The translations under genes and the position numbers were made by a program. The notes below the pieces were generated by a model that was given only the letters and a program-made list of their open reading frames with translations, had not been told where the DNA came from and searched no databases. A stretch of 30,470 bases of DNA from Cryptoclostridium sp036644995 (GTDB lineage Bacteria; Bacillota; Dehalobacteriia; UBA7702). Shown here one piece after another: positions 16,538 through 25,210 of this stretch (position 1 is its first letter; each line of letters begins with the position of its first letter). The DNA lies in contig JAVXOZ010000026.1 of assembly GCA_036644995.1 (NCBI GenBank), positions 1-30,470 on the forward strand, in the 5' to 3' direction.

Positions 16538-17830
16538 ATGAACACTATTGAAAAACTAAAAAAAGCCAATTTTATCACCGAAATCCAAGGAAAAGAACAT
16601 TTATCCCTTGATGATTTAACAACGGGATTATGTGATGGTTCTTTGGTGGCACCCTGTAATCCCAACCATAAAAATTTACAAGCTGTGGTTATTGGCAAAG
16701 GCGTAACCACGAAAGTTAGTGCCAGCATTGGTATGTACCATAAAAATGATACCATGGCAGGTGAAATTGAAAAAGCAGAAACCGCCATTGCCGCAGGGAC
16801 AGATACCATTATGGATTTAAGCATTAGAGGCGATATAAACAAATTAAGACGCCACTTACTTGAAAACTCCACGGTACCTTTGGGCACATTGCCCCTTTAT
16901 CAAGCCTTGGCATCTGCCCAAGAAAAATATGGTTCGTCTTTAAAAATGGAAGCCGATGACCTTTTTGAAATTATTGAACTTCAAGCTAAAGATGGTGTGG
17001 ATTTTATGGCTTTTCACCCCGGCATTACCTTGGAAATGTTGGCACGGATTAAAAACAGCCATCGCATTGACCCCATGGTAAGTTTTGGCGGTAGCCACAT
17101 TATCGGCTGGATGGTTCACAATAAAAAAGAAAACCCCATGTATGAGCAATTTGATAGACTTTTAGCTATTTGCAAAAAATACAGCGTTACCTTAGCACTT
17201 GCCGATGCCATGCGACCGGGCTGCATTGGAGATTCCTTGGATCAGCCCATGGTTGAAGAACTTGCCCTTCTTGGTAGTTTGGTAAAACGTGCTCAAAAAG
17301 CAGGGGTTCAGGTTATGGTTAAAGGCCCCGGACATATGCCCATCAATCATGTGGAAGCCACCATGACTTTGGAAAAAAGTTTGTGTAATAATGCACCCTA
17401 CTTTGTATTTGGCCCGCTACTTACAGATATTGCCGTGGGTTACGACCACATCAATGCCGCCATTGGCGGTGCAATCAGTGCTTATCACGGTGCGGATTTC
17501 CTTTGCTATGTCACCGCTGCGGAGCACTTAGGTTTACCCAATAAAGAACAAGTGTGGGAAGGCGTTATAGCATCAAGAATAGCAGCCCATGCCGGGGATA
17601 TTGCCAAAGGTGTACCCTATGCCGCAGATTGGGATTTAGAAATGTCCATTGCCAGAAAAGATTTGGATTGGGAAAAACAGTTGGAATTATCCATAGATTC
17701 TACTCGGGCAAAATACATCAGAGAAACCAGAAACCCATCAGGTTCTAAGGGTTGTGCCATGTGCGGTAAATATTGTGCAATGAAAATACTGGCTAAATAT
17801 TTAGATTTAGACCATGTATACGGATGCTAA
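16538..17830 (+). CDS. bzaA: 5-hydroxybenzimidazole synthase subunit BzaA (ThiC paralogue)
   Basis: A 430-residue radical SAM protein of the ThiC superfamily. In the known bza pathway BzaA and BzaB together convert aminoimidazole ribotide to 5-hydroxybenzimidazole without oxygen. The C-terminal cluster motif CAMCGKYC supplies Cys406, Cys409 and Cys413 (CX2CX3C, one residue tighter than the CX2CX4C of E. coli ThiC). Core ThiC-like segments include MDLSIRGDI, LADAMRPGC, GPGHMPINH and AVGYDHI. Where ThiC and the neighbouring BzaB have EGPGH, this protein has KGPGH (Lys262). The ATG at 16538 is preceded by GGAGG; the in-frame codon at 16502 lies within the terminator hairpin. Identity as Bza rather than ThiC rests on the tandem pair and the operon, and is strong. 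Confidence 0.93.
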   Translation: MNTIEKLKKANFITEIQGKEHLSLDDLTTGLCDGSLVAPCNPNHKNLQAVVIGKGVTTKVSASIGMYHKNDTMAGEIEKAETAIAAGTDTIMDLSIRGDINKLRRHLLENSTVPLGTLPLYQALASAQEKYGSSLKMEADDLFEIIELQAKDGVDFMAFHPGITLEMLARIKNSHRIDPMVSFGGSHIIGWMVHNKKENPMYEQFDRLLAICKKYSVTLALADAMRPGCIGDSLDQPMVEELALLGSLVKRAQKAGVQVMVKGPGHMPINHVEATMTLEKSLCNNAPYFVFGPLLTDIAVGYDHINAAIGGAISAYHGADFLCYVTAAEHLGLPNKEQVWEGVIASRIAAHAGDIAKGVPYAADWDLEMSIARKDLDWEKQLELSIDSTRAKYIRETRNPSGSKGCAMCGKYCAMKILAKYLDLDHVYGC

Positions 17831-17843
17831 GGAGGAGAAAAAA

Positions 17844-19115
17844 ATGACAACACAATTATTAAAAGCCAGAGCCGGTAAAATAACCGAGGAAATGGAAACC
17901 GTGGCACTCGCCGAGGACAGAACACCTGAATATATCAGAGAACGGGTGGCAAATGGTCGCATTGTGATACCCAGAAATAATATAAAAAGAGATTTTAACT
18001 ATTGCGGTATTGGCGAAGGAATGAGCGTAAAAGTCAACGCCCTTTTTGGCACATCCACAGATAGAGAAGATATAGAAATGGAAGCCAAAAAGCTGCTAAT
18101 AGCTCAAGAAGAAGGCTGCCACAGCTTTATGGATTTAAGCACAGGTGAAGATATAGACGGTATGCGAGCACAAAGTATGAAATTGGCAACAGTTGCCATG
18201 GGTAGCACCGTAATTTACCAAGCAGGGGTGGATGCCATTAATAAATACGGTAGTGTAGTGGAAATGCGGGTTGATGATATTTTTGAAACCATAGAAAAAC
18301 AAGCCGCTGCTGGTTTGGATTTTATGGCAATTCACAGTGCCCTAAACCGTGAAGTTATCCGAGTTATGCGAGAAACAGGACGTGTTACCCAAGTGGTTAG
18401 CCGTGGTGGTTCCTTTTTAACAGGCTGGATGCTCCACAATAATAAAGAAAATCCGCTATATGAATATTTTGATAGAGTTTTAGATATTTTAAAAGCCCAT
18501 GATGTAACCTTAAGCCTTGGTGATGCCATACGTCCCGGATGCGGTGCAGATTCCCTTGACCCCGCTCAGGTACAAGGCATGGTTATACAAGGTGAATTAA
18601 CAAGACGTGCACAAAAAGCAGGGGTTCAGGTAATGGTGGAAGGTCCGGGACACGTACCCTTACAACACGTAGATGCCACTATGAAGCTGCAAAAAGCTCT
18701 TTGCAATAATGCCCCCTATTACATTTTAGGCACTTTAGCCACGGATATAGCCCCGGGGTATGACCACATAACAGGTGCTATTGGCGGTGCTTTGGCAGGA
18801 GCAAGGGGTGCAGACTTTTTATGCTATCTCACACCATCTGAACATTTAGGTTTACCCTTGGAAGAAGATGTAAAAATAGGGGTTCGCACCACCAAAATTG
18901 CAGCTCAAATCGCCGACCTTGGCCGTGGCAACAAAAAAGCTTGGGAAAGAGAAACAGCCATGGCAAAAGCCAGAGTGGCAAGGGACATAAATGGTCAAAA
19001 AGATGCTGCCCTTTATCCCGATGTTTTTGATGATTATATTGAGGATACCCATGATTGCCCAGGCTGTGGTGTTCAATGTTGTGCCGATGTTGCCGCAAAA
19101 TATTTTAATATTTAA
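17844..19115 (+). CDS. bzaB: 5-hydroxybenzimidazole synthase subunit BzaB (ThiC paralogue)
   Basis: A 423-residue second ThiC-family radical SAM protein, starting at the ATG at 17844 behind AAGGAGG, 13 bases after bzaA. It has SLGDAIRPGC (about 224-233), VEGPGHVPLQH (265-275), the metal-site PGYDH (304-308) and the C-terminal CPGCGVQCC with Cys405, Cys408 and Cys412/413. It resembles BzaA clearly but keeps the ThiC-like Glu before GPGH. The pair acts on the purine-pathway intermediate aminoimidazole ribotide in the cytoplasm. A plain thiamine-pathway ThiC is less likely because there are two copies in tandem behind a cobalamin switch, followed by cobT and no thi genes. Confidence 0.93.
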   Translation: MTTQLLKARAGKITEEMETVALAEDRTPEYIRERVANGRIVIPRNNIKRDFNYCGIGEGMSVKVNALFGTSTDREDIEMEAKKLLIAQEEGCHSFMDLSTGEDIDGMRAQSMKLATVAMGSTVIYQAGVDAINKYGSVVEMRVDDIFETIEKQAAAGLDFMAIHSALNREVIRVMRETGRVTQVVSRGGSFLTGWMLHNNKENPLYEYFDRVLDILKAHDVTLSLGDAIRPGCGADSLDPAQVQGMVIQGELTRRAQKAGVQVMVEGPGHVPLQHVDATMKLQKALCNNAPYYILGTLATDIAPGYDHITGAIGGALAGARGADFLCYLTPSEHLGLPLEEDVKIGVRTTKIAAQIADLGRGNKKAWERETAMAKARVARDINGQKDAALYPDVFDDYIEDTHDCPGCGVQCCADVAAKYFNI

Positions 19116-19126
19116 GGGGTGTTGAT

Positions 19127-20191
19127 ATGATTACAACAAAAGAAGCTTTATTTGGCATTGTATTACCTCAAGAAAATATGAGAATACAAGCACAAAACCA
19201 CATTGATGCACTGGCAATACCCCATAACAGTTTAGGGGTAATCACAGAGCTTGCAGGTAAATTAGCCACCATAACAGCTAATATGAAGCCCATATTCGAC
19301 CATAAGGAGTTATTTGTTTTCGCAGGAGATCATGGAGTTACCGCCGAGGGGGTAAGTTTATTTAAAAAAGAAGTTACCAAGGAAATGATAGGGAATTTTT
19401 TAAAAGGTGGTGCCGCAGTAAACGTCTTTGCAGAAAATGCCGATGCCAAAGTAAACATTGTGGATATGGGTGTTGATGGTGATTTAGAGGCAATTTACGG
19501 CGAAAATAAAATTATAAACCGAAAAATTGCCAATGGCACCAAAAATATGGTAAATGAACCGGCAATGACCCGTGATGAGGCAGCTAAAGCCATTAACATT
19601 GGCATTAATTTAGCTGTGGATGCAGTAAAAAATGGTGCAAACCTTTTGGGCACCGGGGATATGGGCATTGGCAACACAACTGCCAGTACCGCCATATTAG
19701 CAGCAGTAAGCGGCTTGGCACCTGAGGATATAACAGGTAGGGGCACAGGGCTATGCCCTGAAGATGTGGCTAAAAAAGCTGCCATAATTAAAAAAGTTTT
19801 AGCCAGACGCCGCTTTTCCAGAAACGACTCCATAGGTATACTCTCCATGGTTGGAGGCTTTGAAATCGGTGGAATAGCAGGTTTAATTTTAGGTGCTGCC
19901 TATTGCAAAGTACCTATTTTAATAGATGGCTATATTTCCACCGCCGGAGCTTTGCTTGCCTACAACATTAACCCCGCAGTTAAAGAATATATGATATTCA
20001 CCCATGTATCCAACGAAAAAGCCCATATTAAAATGCTGGAATACATGGATGTAAAGCCTTTGCTGCACTTAGATATGCGATTAGGTGAAGGCACAGGTGC
20101 GGCTTTGGCAATGCCTTTAATAGATGCAGCCGCCGCAATACTTAGGAAAATGCTAACTTTTGCCCAAGCAAATGTAACACCGGCTAAATAA
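19127..20191 (+). CDS. cobT: Nicotinate-nucleotide:dimethylbenzimidazole phosphoribosyltransferase
   Basis: A 354-residue enzyme that activates the lower-ligand base to its alpha-ribotide, using nicotinate mononucleotide as ribose-phosphate donor. Landmarks are FAGDHGVT (66-73), GTGDMGIGNTTAS (175-187), the ILIDGYISTAGAL segment (264-276) and the catalytic RLGEGTGAALA, where Glu321 corresponds to the active-site Glu317 of Salmonella CobT. Length is normal. Its place between the ring-forming and ring-decorating bza genes is the arrangement known from Eubacterium limosum, and it may control which base of the pathway is activated. Confidence 0.96.
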   Translation: MITTKEALFGIVLPQENMRIQAQNHIDALAIPHNSLGVITELAGKLATITANMKPIFDHKELFVFAGDHGVTAEGVSLFKKEVTKEMIGNFLKGGAAVNVFAENADAKVNIVDMGVDGDLEAIYGENKIINRKIANGTKNMVNEPAMTRDEAAKAINIGINLAVDAVKNGANLLGTGDMGIGNTTASTAILAAVSGLAPEDITGRGTGLCPEDVAKKAAIIKKVLARRRFSRNDSIGILSMVGGFEIGGIAGLILGAAYCKVPILIDGYISTAGALLAYNINPAVKEYMIFTHVSNEKAHIKMLEYMDVKPLLHLDMRLGEGTGAALAMPLIDAAAAILRKMLTFAQANVTPAK

Positions 20192-20213
20192 AAAATGATA
20201 AGGAGAAAGCGAC

Positions 20214-21245
20214 ATGGAACAAAAAATTAAAAATTTTCAAAGCCTGGAGGATATTGCAACTGCCCCATGGTTTGGGCAAATCTTATTTACAGCCGTGGAA
20301 AAGAAAATTTTTGATGCTATAAAATCGCCCACAGATATAATAAAACTCAGTGAGTTTTTAAATTTTACAGAGGATGCCACATTTCGCTTTCTCCAAATTC
20401 TTGGGCAGATGGAACTAATTACCTTGAATGAAAAAACCGTGGTAAATACCCCGATAGCCAATACTTATTTGGTAACAGATGCCCCACTTTATCAAGGTCA
20501 CTCCATTTTGTGGCGAAAACATCTATGTGAAAGCTGGGAAAATCTGGATGAGGCTTTAAAAATTGGTGGACGTGCCAACTTTCCCGAAGATAACACCAAA
20601 GAAGCTATTAAAAAGAGATTTTTAATATATTCTTTGGCAATGGATGATATTGCACGGTGTAAGGCACAAGAAATTGGTAATATATTTAAAAACATAAAAA
20701 TAAGCGGTAAGATTTTAGATTTAGGTAGTGGCATGGGAGCCATAAGCCGCTATTTTTTAGAAGAAAATCCCCAAAACACAGCTGTATTTTGCGATATTGA
20801 AGATGTACTGGATATTTGTAAAGATATCCTACCCAAAAATTTGCAAAAACGCATCAACTTTTGCAATATGAATATATTGCAACCTTGGGTGAGTCTGAAA
20901 AACGAAAAATTTGATTTAGTGGTAATGTCCAACATTGTTCACGCTTTTGATACCCCGGATAATACCGCACTATTAACCAAGGTTTCCCAACATCTAACAA
21001 AAGATGGCATAGTTTTAATTCACGATTTTTTCCATGACCATTGTCCAATAAAAGCAGGGATTATGGATATAAATATGCTGATAAACACCTATAACGGTAA
21101 AATATTTGCTTATGAAGAAATAGTGCAAATCCTAAAAGATAGCCGCATACCATATGCAAAAGCCATAGCTTTACCCTCGGACACTGCCCTGATTGTAGGG
21201 GCAAAAAACGAAAAAGCTTTATTGAGAATTGAGGCAAATCAATGA
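20214..21245 (+). CDS. bzaC: 5-hydroxybenzimidazole O-methyltransferase BzaC
   Basis: A 343-residue SAM-dependent methyltransferase with an N-terminal winged-helix dimerisation domain (about 1-100) and a C-terminal Rossmann domain. The SAM motif ILDLGSGMGAI lies at 167-177. NIVHAFD near 240-246 corresponds to the LHDW-type catalytic His region of plant and bacterial O-methyltransferases, making His243 the likely base. LIHDFFHDH near 268-276 follows. In the bza pathway it converts 5-hydroxybenzimidazole to 5-methoxybenzimidazole. Its stop overlaps the bzaD start as ATGA. The assignment relies on both family and gene order. Confidence 0.9.
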   Translation: MEQKIKNFQSLEDIATAPWFGQILFTAVEKKIFDAIKSPTDIIKLSEFLNFTEDATFRFLQILGQMELITLNEKTVVNTPIANTYLVTDAPLYQGHSILWRKHLCESWENLDEALKIGGRANFPEDNTKEAIKKRFLIYSLAMDDIARCKAQEIGNIFKNIKISGKILDLGSGMGAISRYFLEENPQNTAVFCDIEDVLDICKDILPKNLQKRINFCNMNILQPWVSLKNEKFDLVVMSNIVHAFDTPDNTALLTKVSQHLTKDGIVLIHDFFHDHCPIKAGIMDINMLINTYNGKIFAYEEIVQILKDSRIPYAKAIALPSDTALIVGAKNEKALLRIEANQ

Positions 21246-22576
21246 AAATTTTAATGATTCAATCTCCCTCGGTGGAGGATCAAACCAAAGAGCGTGTTTA
21301 CCCTTTAGGTATAAGTATTTTAGGCACCATTGCCCAAAACCACGGTGACGATGTGCGCATTGTAGATATGAACATGGAAAAAGACCCTTTTGCCACCATA
21401 ATAGAAGAAATTAAGAAAGACACGGATTTAGTCTGTATTTCTTTAAGGAATATAGACCCCCTTGCCAATAAAAATGTTTCTTTGGTGCCACCTTTTATCA
21501 CAACCATTTCACTTATACGTGCACATAAACCCAATGTAAAAATCATTGCAGGTGGCACGGGATTTTCCCTTTTTGCCAAAGATTTAATGGATATTGCCCC
21601 CATAGATTATGGCATGGTTGGTGAAGGGGAAATTTCTTTTCCCCTTTTTCTGGATTCTTTTGAAAATCCACCCAAAGATTTACCCGGCTTGTGCTATTAT
21701 GAAAATAACACCTTAATTATCAATGAACCCGAACCTGTTTTTTCTTTAGATAATTACATTTCACCTAATTATAGCTTATTGCCGCCCACGGATTATGCCA
21801 AAATAAACCAATATGTTCCAGCTATGGGAGTTGAAACTCGGCGTGGCTGCCCCTTAAAATGCGATTATTGCTCCTACCCTATTTTGCAGGGAAAAACCAT
21901 ACGCTGTCGACCTGTATATGCCATTGTTGATGAAATAGAAAAATTATATAAGGACTATAACGTAAGATATTTTCATTTTAACGACCCCGTTGTAAATATG
22001 CCGGAAAAACACTTAAATGCTATTTGTGAAGAAATATTAAAGCGTAAATTAGATATTCAATGGACAGGATTTTTCCGTGAAAATCTCTTAACCAAAGAAA
22101 ATTTGGCTTTATATGTAAAAACAGGCTGCAACTGCTTTGCACTCTCCCCTGATGGTTTATCCGCTCATGCCAGAACCGTATTAAAAAAAGATTTAACCGA
22201 AGCACAGTTGCTGAATGCCGCTAAATTATTGGCGGATACAGGGGTTTGCGTTTTATATCATTTTATGGTAAATGTGCCAGGGGAAACAGCGGAATCCATT
22301 AAAGAAAGCAAAGAAACCATGGAAAAAATATATAAAATTCATGAAAAAAGCCGCAGTATAGGCACGGTGGTTTTAAATCAAATACGCTTATTGCCCAAAA
22401 CAGGCAGTGCCCAAGCAGCGATAGATGAAGGTGCTATATCTAAAAACGATACTTTACTTTACCCATTGTATTACAATCCCGCTCCTTTTCAAAATCTACG
22501 CTATGAATTGGAAATTATCAACCAGAAAAAAAATACATTTATGTGGTATCAAATAGACGAAGGAAAAACAAAATGA
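21242..22576 (+). CDS. bzaD: Radical SAM protein BzaD, C-methylation of methoxybenzimidazole
   Basis: A 444-residue protein. The N-terminal part (about 1-140) has the fold pattern of a B12-binding domain (GISILGTIAQNHG, IIAGGTG, MVGEGE), followed by a radical SAM domain whose cluster motif CPLKCDYC places Cys203, Cys207 and Cys210 (CX3CX2C). In the pathway described for E. limosum, BzaD converts 5-methoxybenzimidazole to 5-methoxy-6-methylbenzimidazole. A B12-binding radical SAM architecture fits methyl transfer to an unreactive ring carbon. No typical DxHxxG cobalamin-ligand motif is visible, as is common in this class. It is coupled by ATGA overlaps on both sides. Confidence 0.9.
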   Translation: MKILMIQSPSVEDQTKERVYPLGISILGTIAQNHGDDVRIVDMNMEKDPFATIIEEIKKDTDLVCISLRNIDPLANKNVSLVPPFITTISLIRAHKPNVKIIAGGTGFSLFAKDLMDIAPIDYGMVGEGEISFPLFLDSFENPPKDLPGLCYYENNTLIINEPEPVFSLDNYISPNYSLLPPTDYAKINQYVPAMGVETRRGCPLKCDYCSYPILQGKTIRCRPVYAIVDEIEKLYKDYNVRYFHFNDPVVNMPEKHLNAICEEILKRKLDIQWTGFFRENLLTKENLALYVKTGCNCFALSPDGLSAHARTVLKKDLTEAQLLNAAKLLADTGVCVLYHFMVNVPGETAESIKESKETMEKIYKIHEKSRSIGTVVLNQIRLLPKTGSAQAAIDEGAISKNDTLLYPLYYNPAPFQNLRYELEIINQKKNTFMWYQIDEGKTK

Positions 22577-24072
22577 AAATATTTTTAATGGAACATCCAC
22601 GAAAAGTGGAAGATTATTTTTGCAATGATATTGCCAATACCCCTCTTTCTTCAAGTTTAATAACCTCATCTTTGCATGGTAATTTAGCAGCCCACAACCA
22701 TGAAGTTATGGTATCTGAGGGGTTTATGGGAGAAAAAAGTTACGAGGAAATCACCGAGGAAATTCTCAATTTTAAACCTGATATTATGGGCATACATATG
22801 ATTTATCAATGGGATAACCACGTTGAGCTTAAAGCTTTTTGTAAATCTATAAAAGCTAAAATGAAGATTAAAATAATAGTATACGGTTTTTATGCCGCCT
22901 TTGCTTATAAAGATGTTTTAGAATCCATACCGGAAGTAAATGCTGTTATTATAGGCGAACCAGAAACCGCCTTTACTGAAATAGCAGCAGGTAAAATCTT
23001 ACCTTCAATTCCCTCTCTTTGTTATCGCAATGAAAATAATGAGATTATTAAAAACAAAATTGAAATATTAAAAAATTTGGATTCTTTGGCACAGCCCATA
23101 AGGAGCAAAGAAATACTGGCTATGCGGGAAACCAATATAGAAGGTAGCCGTGGCTGCTATAATAATTGCACTTTTTGCTATATAAACAATTACTACGGTA
23201 AAAAATGCTTATGGCGTGGCCATAGCGTGGATTATATCTCCCAAGAAATTGAAATGCTAATGCAAAATTACGGTAAAAACCGCTTTTATTTCACAGACCC
23301 TAATTTTTTTGGCCCCGGTGAACAGGGTAAAAAACGTTGCTTGGCACTGGCAAAACGTTTAAAACCCTATAATATTAAATTTGGCATTGAAGCCCGAGTT
23401 AACGATATAGAGGAAAAAACCTTGTCAGCCTTGGTTGATGCAGGGTTGGAAGAAATATTGATAGGACTGGAGAGCGGCAGCCAAAATTGCCTTGATCGTT
23501 TAAAAAAGAATACCACCGTAGCTCAAAATGAACAAGCCTTAGCCATATTAAGGAAAGTTGGTATCGAACCAAATATCGGATTTATCATGTTTGAACCTTC
23601 CTCAACTTTAACAGATATCCGCAATAATTTTGAATTTTTAAAAGACAACGAACTTTTAAATAATTTAAAAATAACCTCTAATATGCTATATCATAATCAG
23701 ATTTTATTACAAGGATCTGAGTGTTACAAGGAATTGAAAAACCTGCCATCACCTAACCCATATCACGTGGTTTTACCCTATGAAAATACCAAAGTTGGTA
23801 TTTTGGCAACGGCAATGCGAGAGATTACCAATATTTTATTTACTGCCATTGCACCTATTTGGAGCCAATATAATAAGGAAGGAAAAAAATTATTGGAAAG
23901 CTACAAAAAAATAAATGAACTATATATAGAGTTTTTTGAAAATACCTTGTGCAGTTTGGAAAAATCCTCAGAGATTAATTATGAAGATTTAGAAAAAGTT
24001 ACCAAAGAACAATCCGTTAAAATCCAAAACTTGGTGGCAAAGTCCTTGGAAATATGGAAAACAGAAAATTAA
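22573..24072 (+). CDS. bzaE: Radical SAM protein BzaE, final step to 5,6-dimethylbenzimidazole
   Basis: A 499-residue B12-binding-type radical SAM protein. The N-terminal domain (about 1-150) ends in VIIGEPETAF. The cluster motif GSRGCYNNCTFC gives Cys195, Cys199 and Cys202, then DPNFFGPG, EARVND and LIGLESGSQ follow. The last 120 residues are helical and charged. In the known pathway BzaE turns 5-methoxy-6-methylbenzimidazole into 5,6-dimethylbenzimidazole, which would make true vitamin B12 the end product here. I start it at the ATG at 22573, which overlaps the bzaD stop as ATGA, not at an upstream in-frame codon. The presence of both bzaD and bzaE predicts dimethylbenzimidazole rather than a methoxy or hydroxy base. 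Confidence 0.9.
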   Translation: MKIFLMEHPRKVEDYFCNDIANTPLSSSLITSSLHGNLAAHNHEVMVSEGFMGEKSYEEITEEILNFKPDIMGIHMIYQWDNHVELKAFCKSIKAKMKIKIIVYGFYAAFAYKDVLESIPEVNAVIIGEPETAFTEIAAGKILPSIPSLCYRNENNEIIKNKIEILKNLDSLAQPIRSKEILAMRETNIEGSRGCYNNCTFCYINNYYGKKCLWRGHSVDYISQEIEMLMQNYGKNRFYFTDPNFFGPGEQGKKRCLALAKRLKPYNIKFGIEARVNDIEEKTLSALVDAGLEEILIGLESGSQNCLDRLKKNTTVAQNEQALAILRKVGIEPNIGFIMFEPSSTLTDIRNNFEFLKDNELLNNLKITSNMLYHNQILLQGSECYKELKNLPSPNPYHVVLPYENTKVGILATAMREITNILFTAIAPIWSQYNKEGKKLLESYKKINELYIEFFENTLCSLEKSSEINYEDLEKVTKEQSVKIQNLVAKSLEIWKTEN

Positions 24073-24117
24073 AAAGCTAAAAACTATATCAGATAAAAAA
24101 AGAAATCTAAAAACCAA

Positions 24118-24150
24118 GCTCCCCTGTAAATTACAAGGGAGCATTTTTTT
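24118..24150 (+). terminator. Terminator of the bza operon
   Basis: GCTCCC (24118-24123) pairs with GGGAGC (24137-24142), with an inner TGTA/TACA stem around a 3-base loop and one C/A mismatch. Seven T residues follow at 24144-24150. It begins 46 bases after the bzaE stop. Confidence 0.93.
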
Positions 24151-24455
24151 AATTGATATTAAGTTTATACGGTTATAGGTGCAATTTTATTGGGGAAGGT
24201 GCAAAAAATCAGTTCCCATACCCTTTAGCACAGATATGTAATTATCATTTAACAATTAAAACTCCTCATAGGTTGGTAAGCCAAGTTGCTTTTAGACAGT
24301 TTGTCATTTTTTCTCGGAATAATTGCAGGATAGCAATGACCAACGATGTACATCGGGGATTAACCTGTGTTTGGGGTTAGTTTATGACTTAAAAAATCCG
24401 TGGTAATGTATTTTTGCAAACTGAAACAAATTGTTTTAGGGTTACATTTTGTGAG
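24151..24455. other. Gene-free stretch between bzaE and the MerR gene
   Basis: No convincing gene. A 75-codon frame on + starts at a TTG inside the terminator's flank with no ribosome site. Visible structure is a 12-bp perfect palindrome CGATGTACATCG (24344-24355) next to a small ATTGC/GCAAT hairpin (24322-24326/24333-24337). These could be a remnant of a lost gene or element, or an unrecognised RNA. Confidence 0.5.
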
Positions 24456-25187
24456 TTATTTAACATAAATGGCAATGGCATCACTTAGTAGCTTGGCAAC
24501 GCCTTTGCCGTATTTATCTATATTGGCTGTAAAGCGTGGATCGGCTACATACATTTCACCCAATGCTCCTAAAAGTTCATTTGTGGCATCGTAATAATAT
24601 TTGGTGAGATGCTCCTGCCAATCTTTAACCAGCTTTTGAATCTGGGGGGATTTGGGGTCGTTGCCCACTTCTGCACCAAAGCCGTTCATTATTTCATCCA
24701 TTTCTTGGCGGATTAATTCCCATTGTTTTTGGGAATAGTTTTTGGTTTTATCTTCACTATTTTGATATTCTGTGGTTTCACCCCAGCGTTCTTTGGCTTC
24801 CTCTTTATATTTTTCTTGGGTTACTTTGATTTCTTTATCGTCAAATGCTTCAAATTCCATGGTGTTTTCTCCTTTCAAGGTTGCTTGGGCTAAATCTATG
24901 AGATTTTCCAAACGATTTTTTTTCATTTTTAAAATTTCTATGTGATTTTTTAAGGCAATTTTTTTATTATATTGAGGATTTTCCCGAATGGTTTTAATTT
25001 CCTTTAAAGGGAAACCCATTTCCCTAAAAAATAGAATTTCCTGTAATTGGCTTAACGCCAAATCGTCATAAAGTCTATAACCTTTTTCGGTTATGGCTGT
25101 GGGGCAAAATAAGCCAATTTCATCGTAATAATGCAGTGTACGCACGGTTATGCCGGTTAGCACACTAACTTCTTTAACAGTTTTCAC
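24456..25187 (-). CDS. MerR-family regulator with TipAS ligand-binding domain
   Basis: A 243-residue activator of the TipAL/Mta type. Residues 1-70 form the MerR winged-helix domain (TGITVRTLHYYDEIGL, GYRLYDD, FFREMGFPLKEI). A helical linker (about 75-110) is followed by a TipAS domain (about 125-240), recognisable from RWGETTEYQNS and the long helices around WQEHLTKYYYD and YVADPRFTANID. TipAS domains bind thiopeptides and other bulky antibiotics or drugs, and the activator then untwists a long-spacer promoter. Its own promoter has such a spacer (25211-25241). No drug pump lies beside it: the divergent neighbour is proB. The regulated target, besides itself, is unknown. Confidence 0.9.
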   Translation of the reverse strand: MKTVKEVSVLTGITVRTLHYYDEIGLFCPTAITEKGYRLYDDLALSQLQEILFFREMGFPLKEIKTIRENPQYNKKIALKNHIEILKMKKNRLENLIDLAQATLKGENTMEFEAFDDKEIKVTQEKYKEEAKERWGETTEYQNSEDKTKNYSQKQWELIRQEMDEIMNGFGAEVGNDPKSPQIQKLVKDWQEHLTKYYYDATNELLGALGEMYVADPRFTANIDKYGKGVAKLLSDAIAIYVK

Positions 25188-25210
25188 CTTGTACCTCCTT
25201 GTGTAATATT

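Noticed and set aside
17814..17843. Upstream start of bzaB overlapping the end of bzaA
   Set aside because: The ATG at 17844 sits directly behind AAGGAGG and gives a normal N-terminus; the earlier in-frame ATG at 17814 has no ribosome site and lies inside the bzaA end.
16538..19115. Two thiamine-synthesis thiC genes
   Set aside because: They lie in tandem behind a cobalamin riboswitch and before cobT and the bzaC, D, E genes; no TPP riboswitch or thi genes are seen. BzaA and BzaB fit better.
24153..24380. 75-residue open frame after the bza terminator
   Set aside because: It starts with TTG next to the terminator's T-run, has no ribosome site, and its product looks like no protein I recognise.
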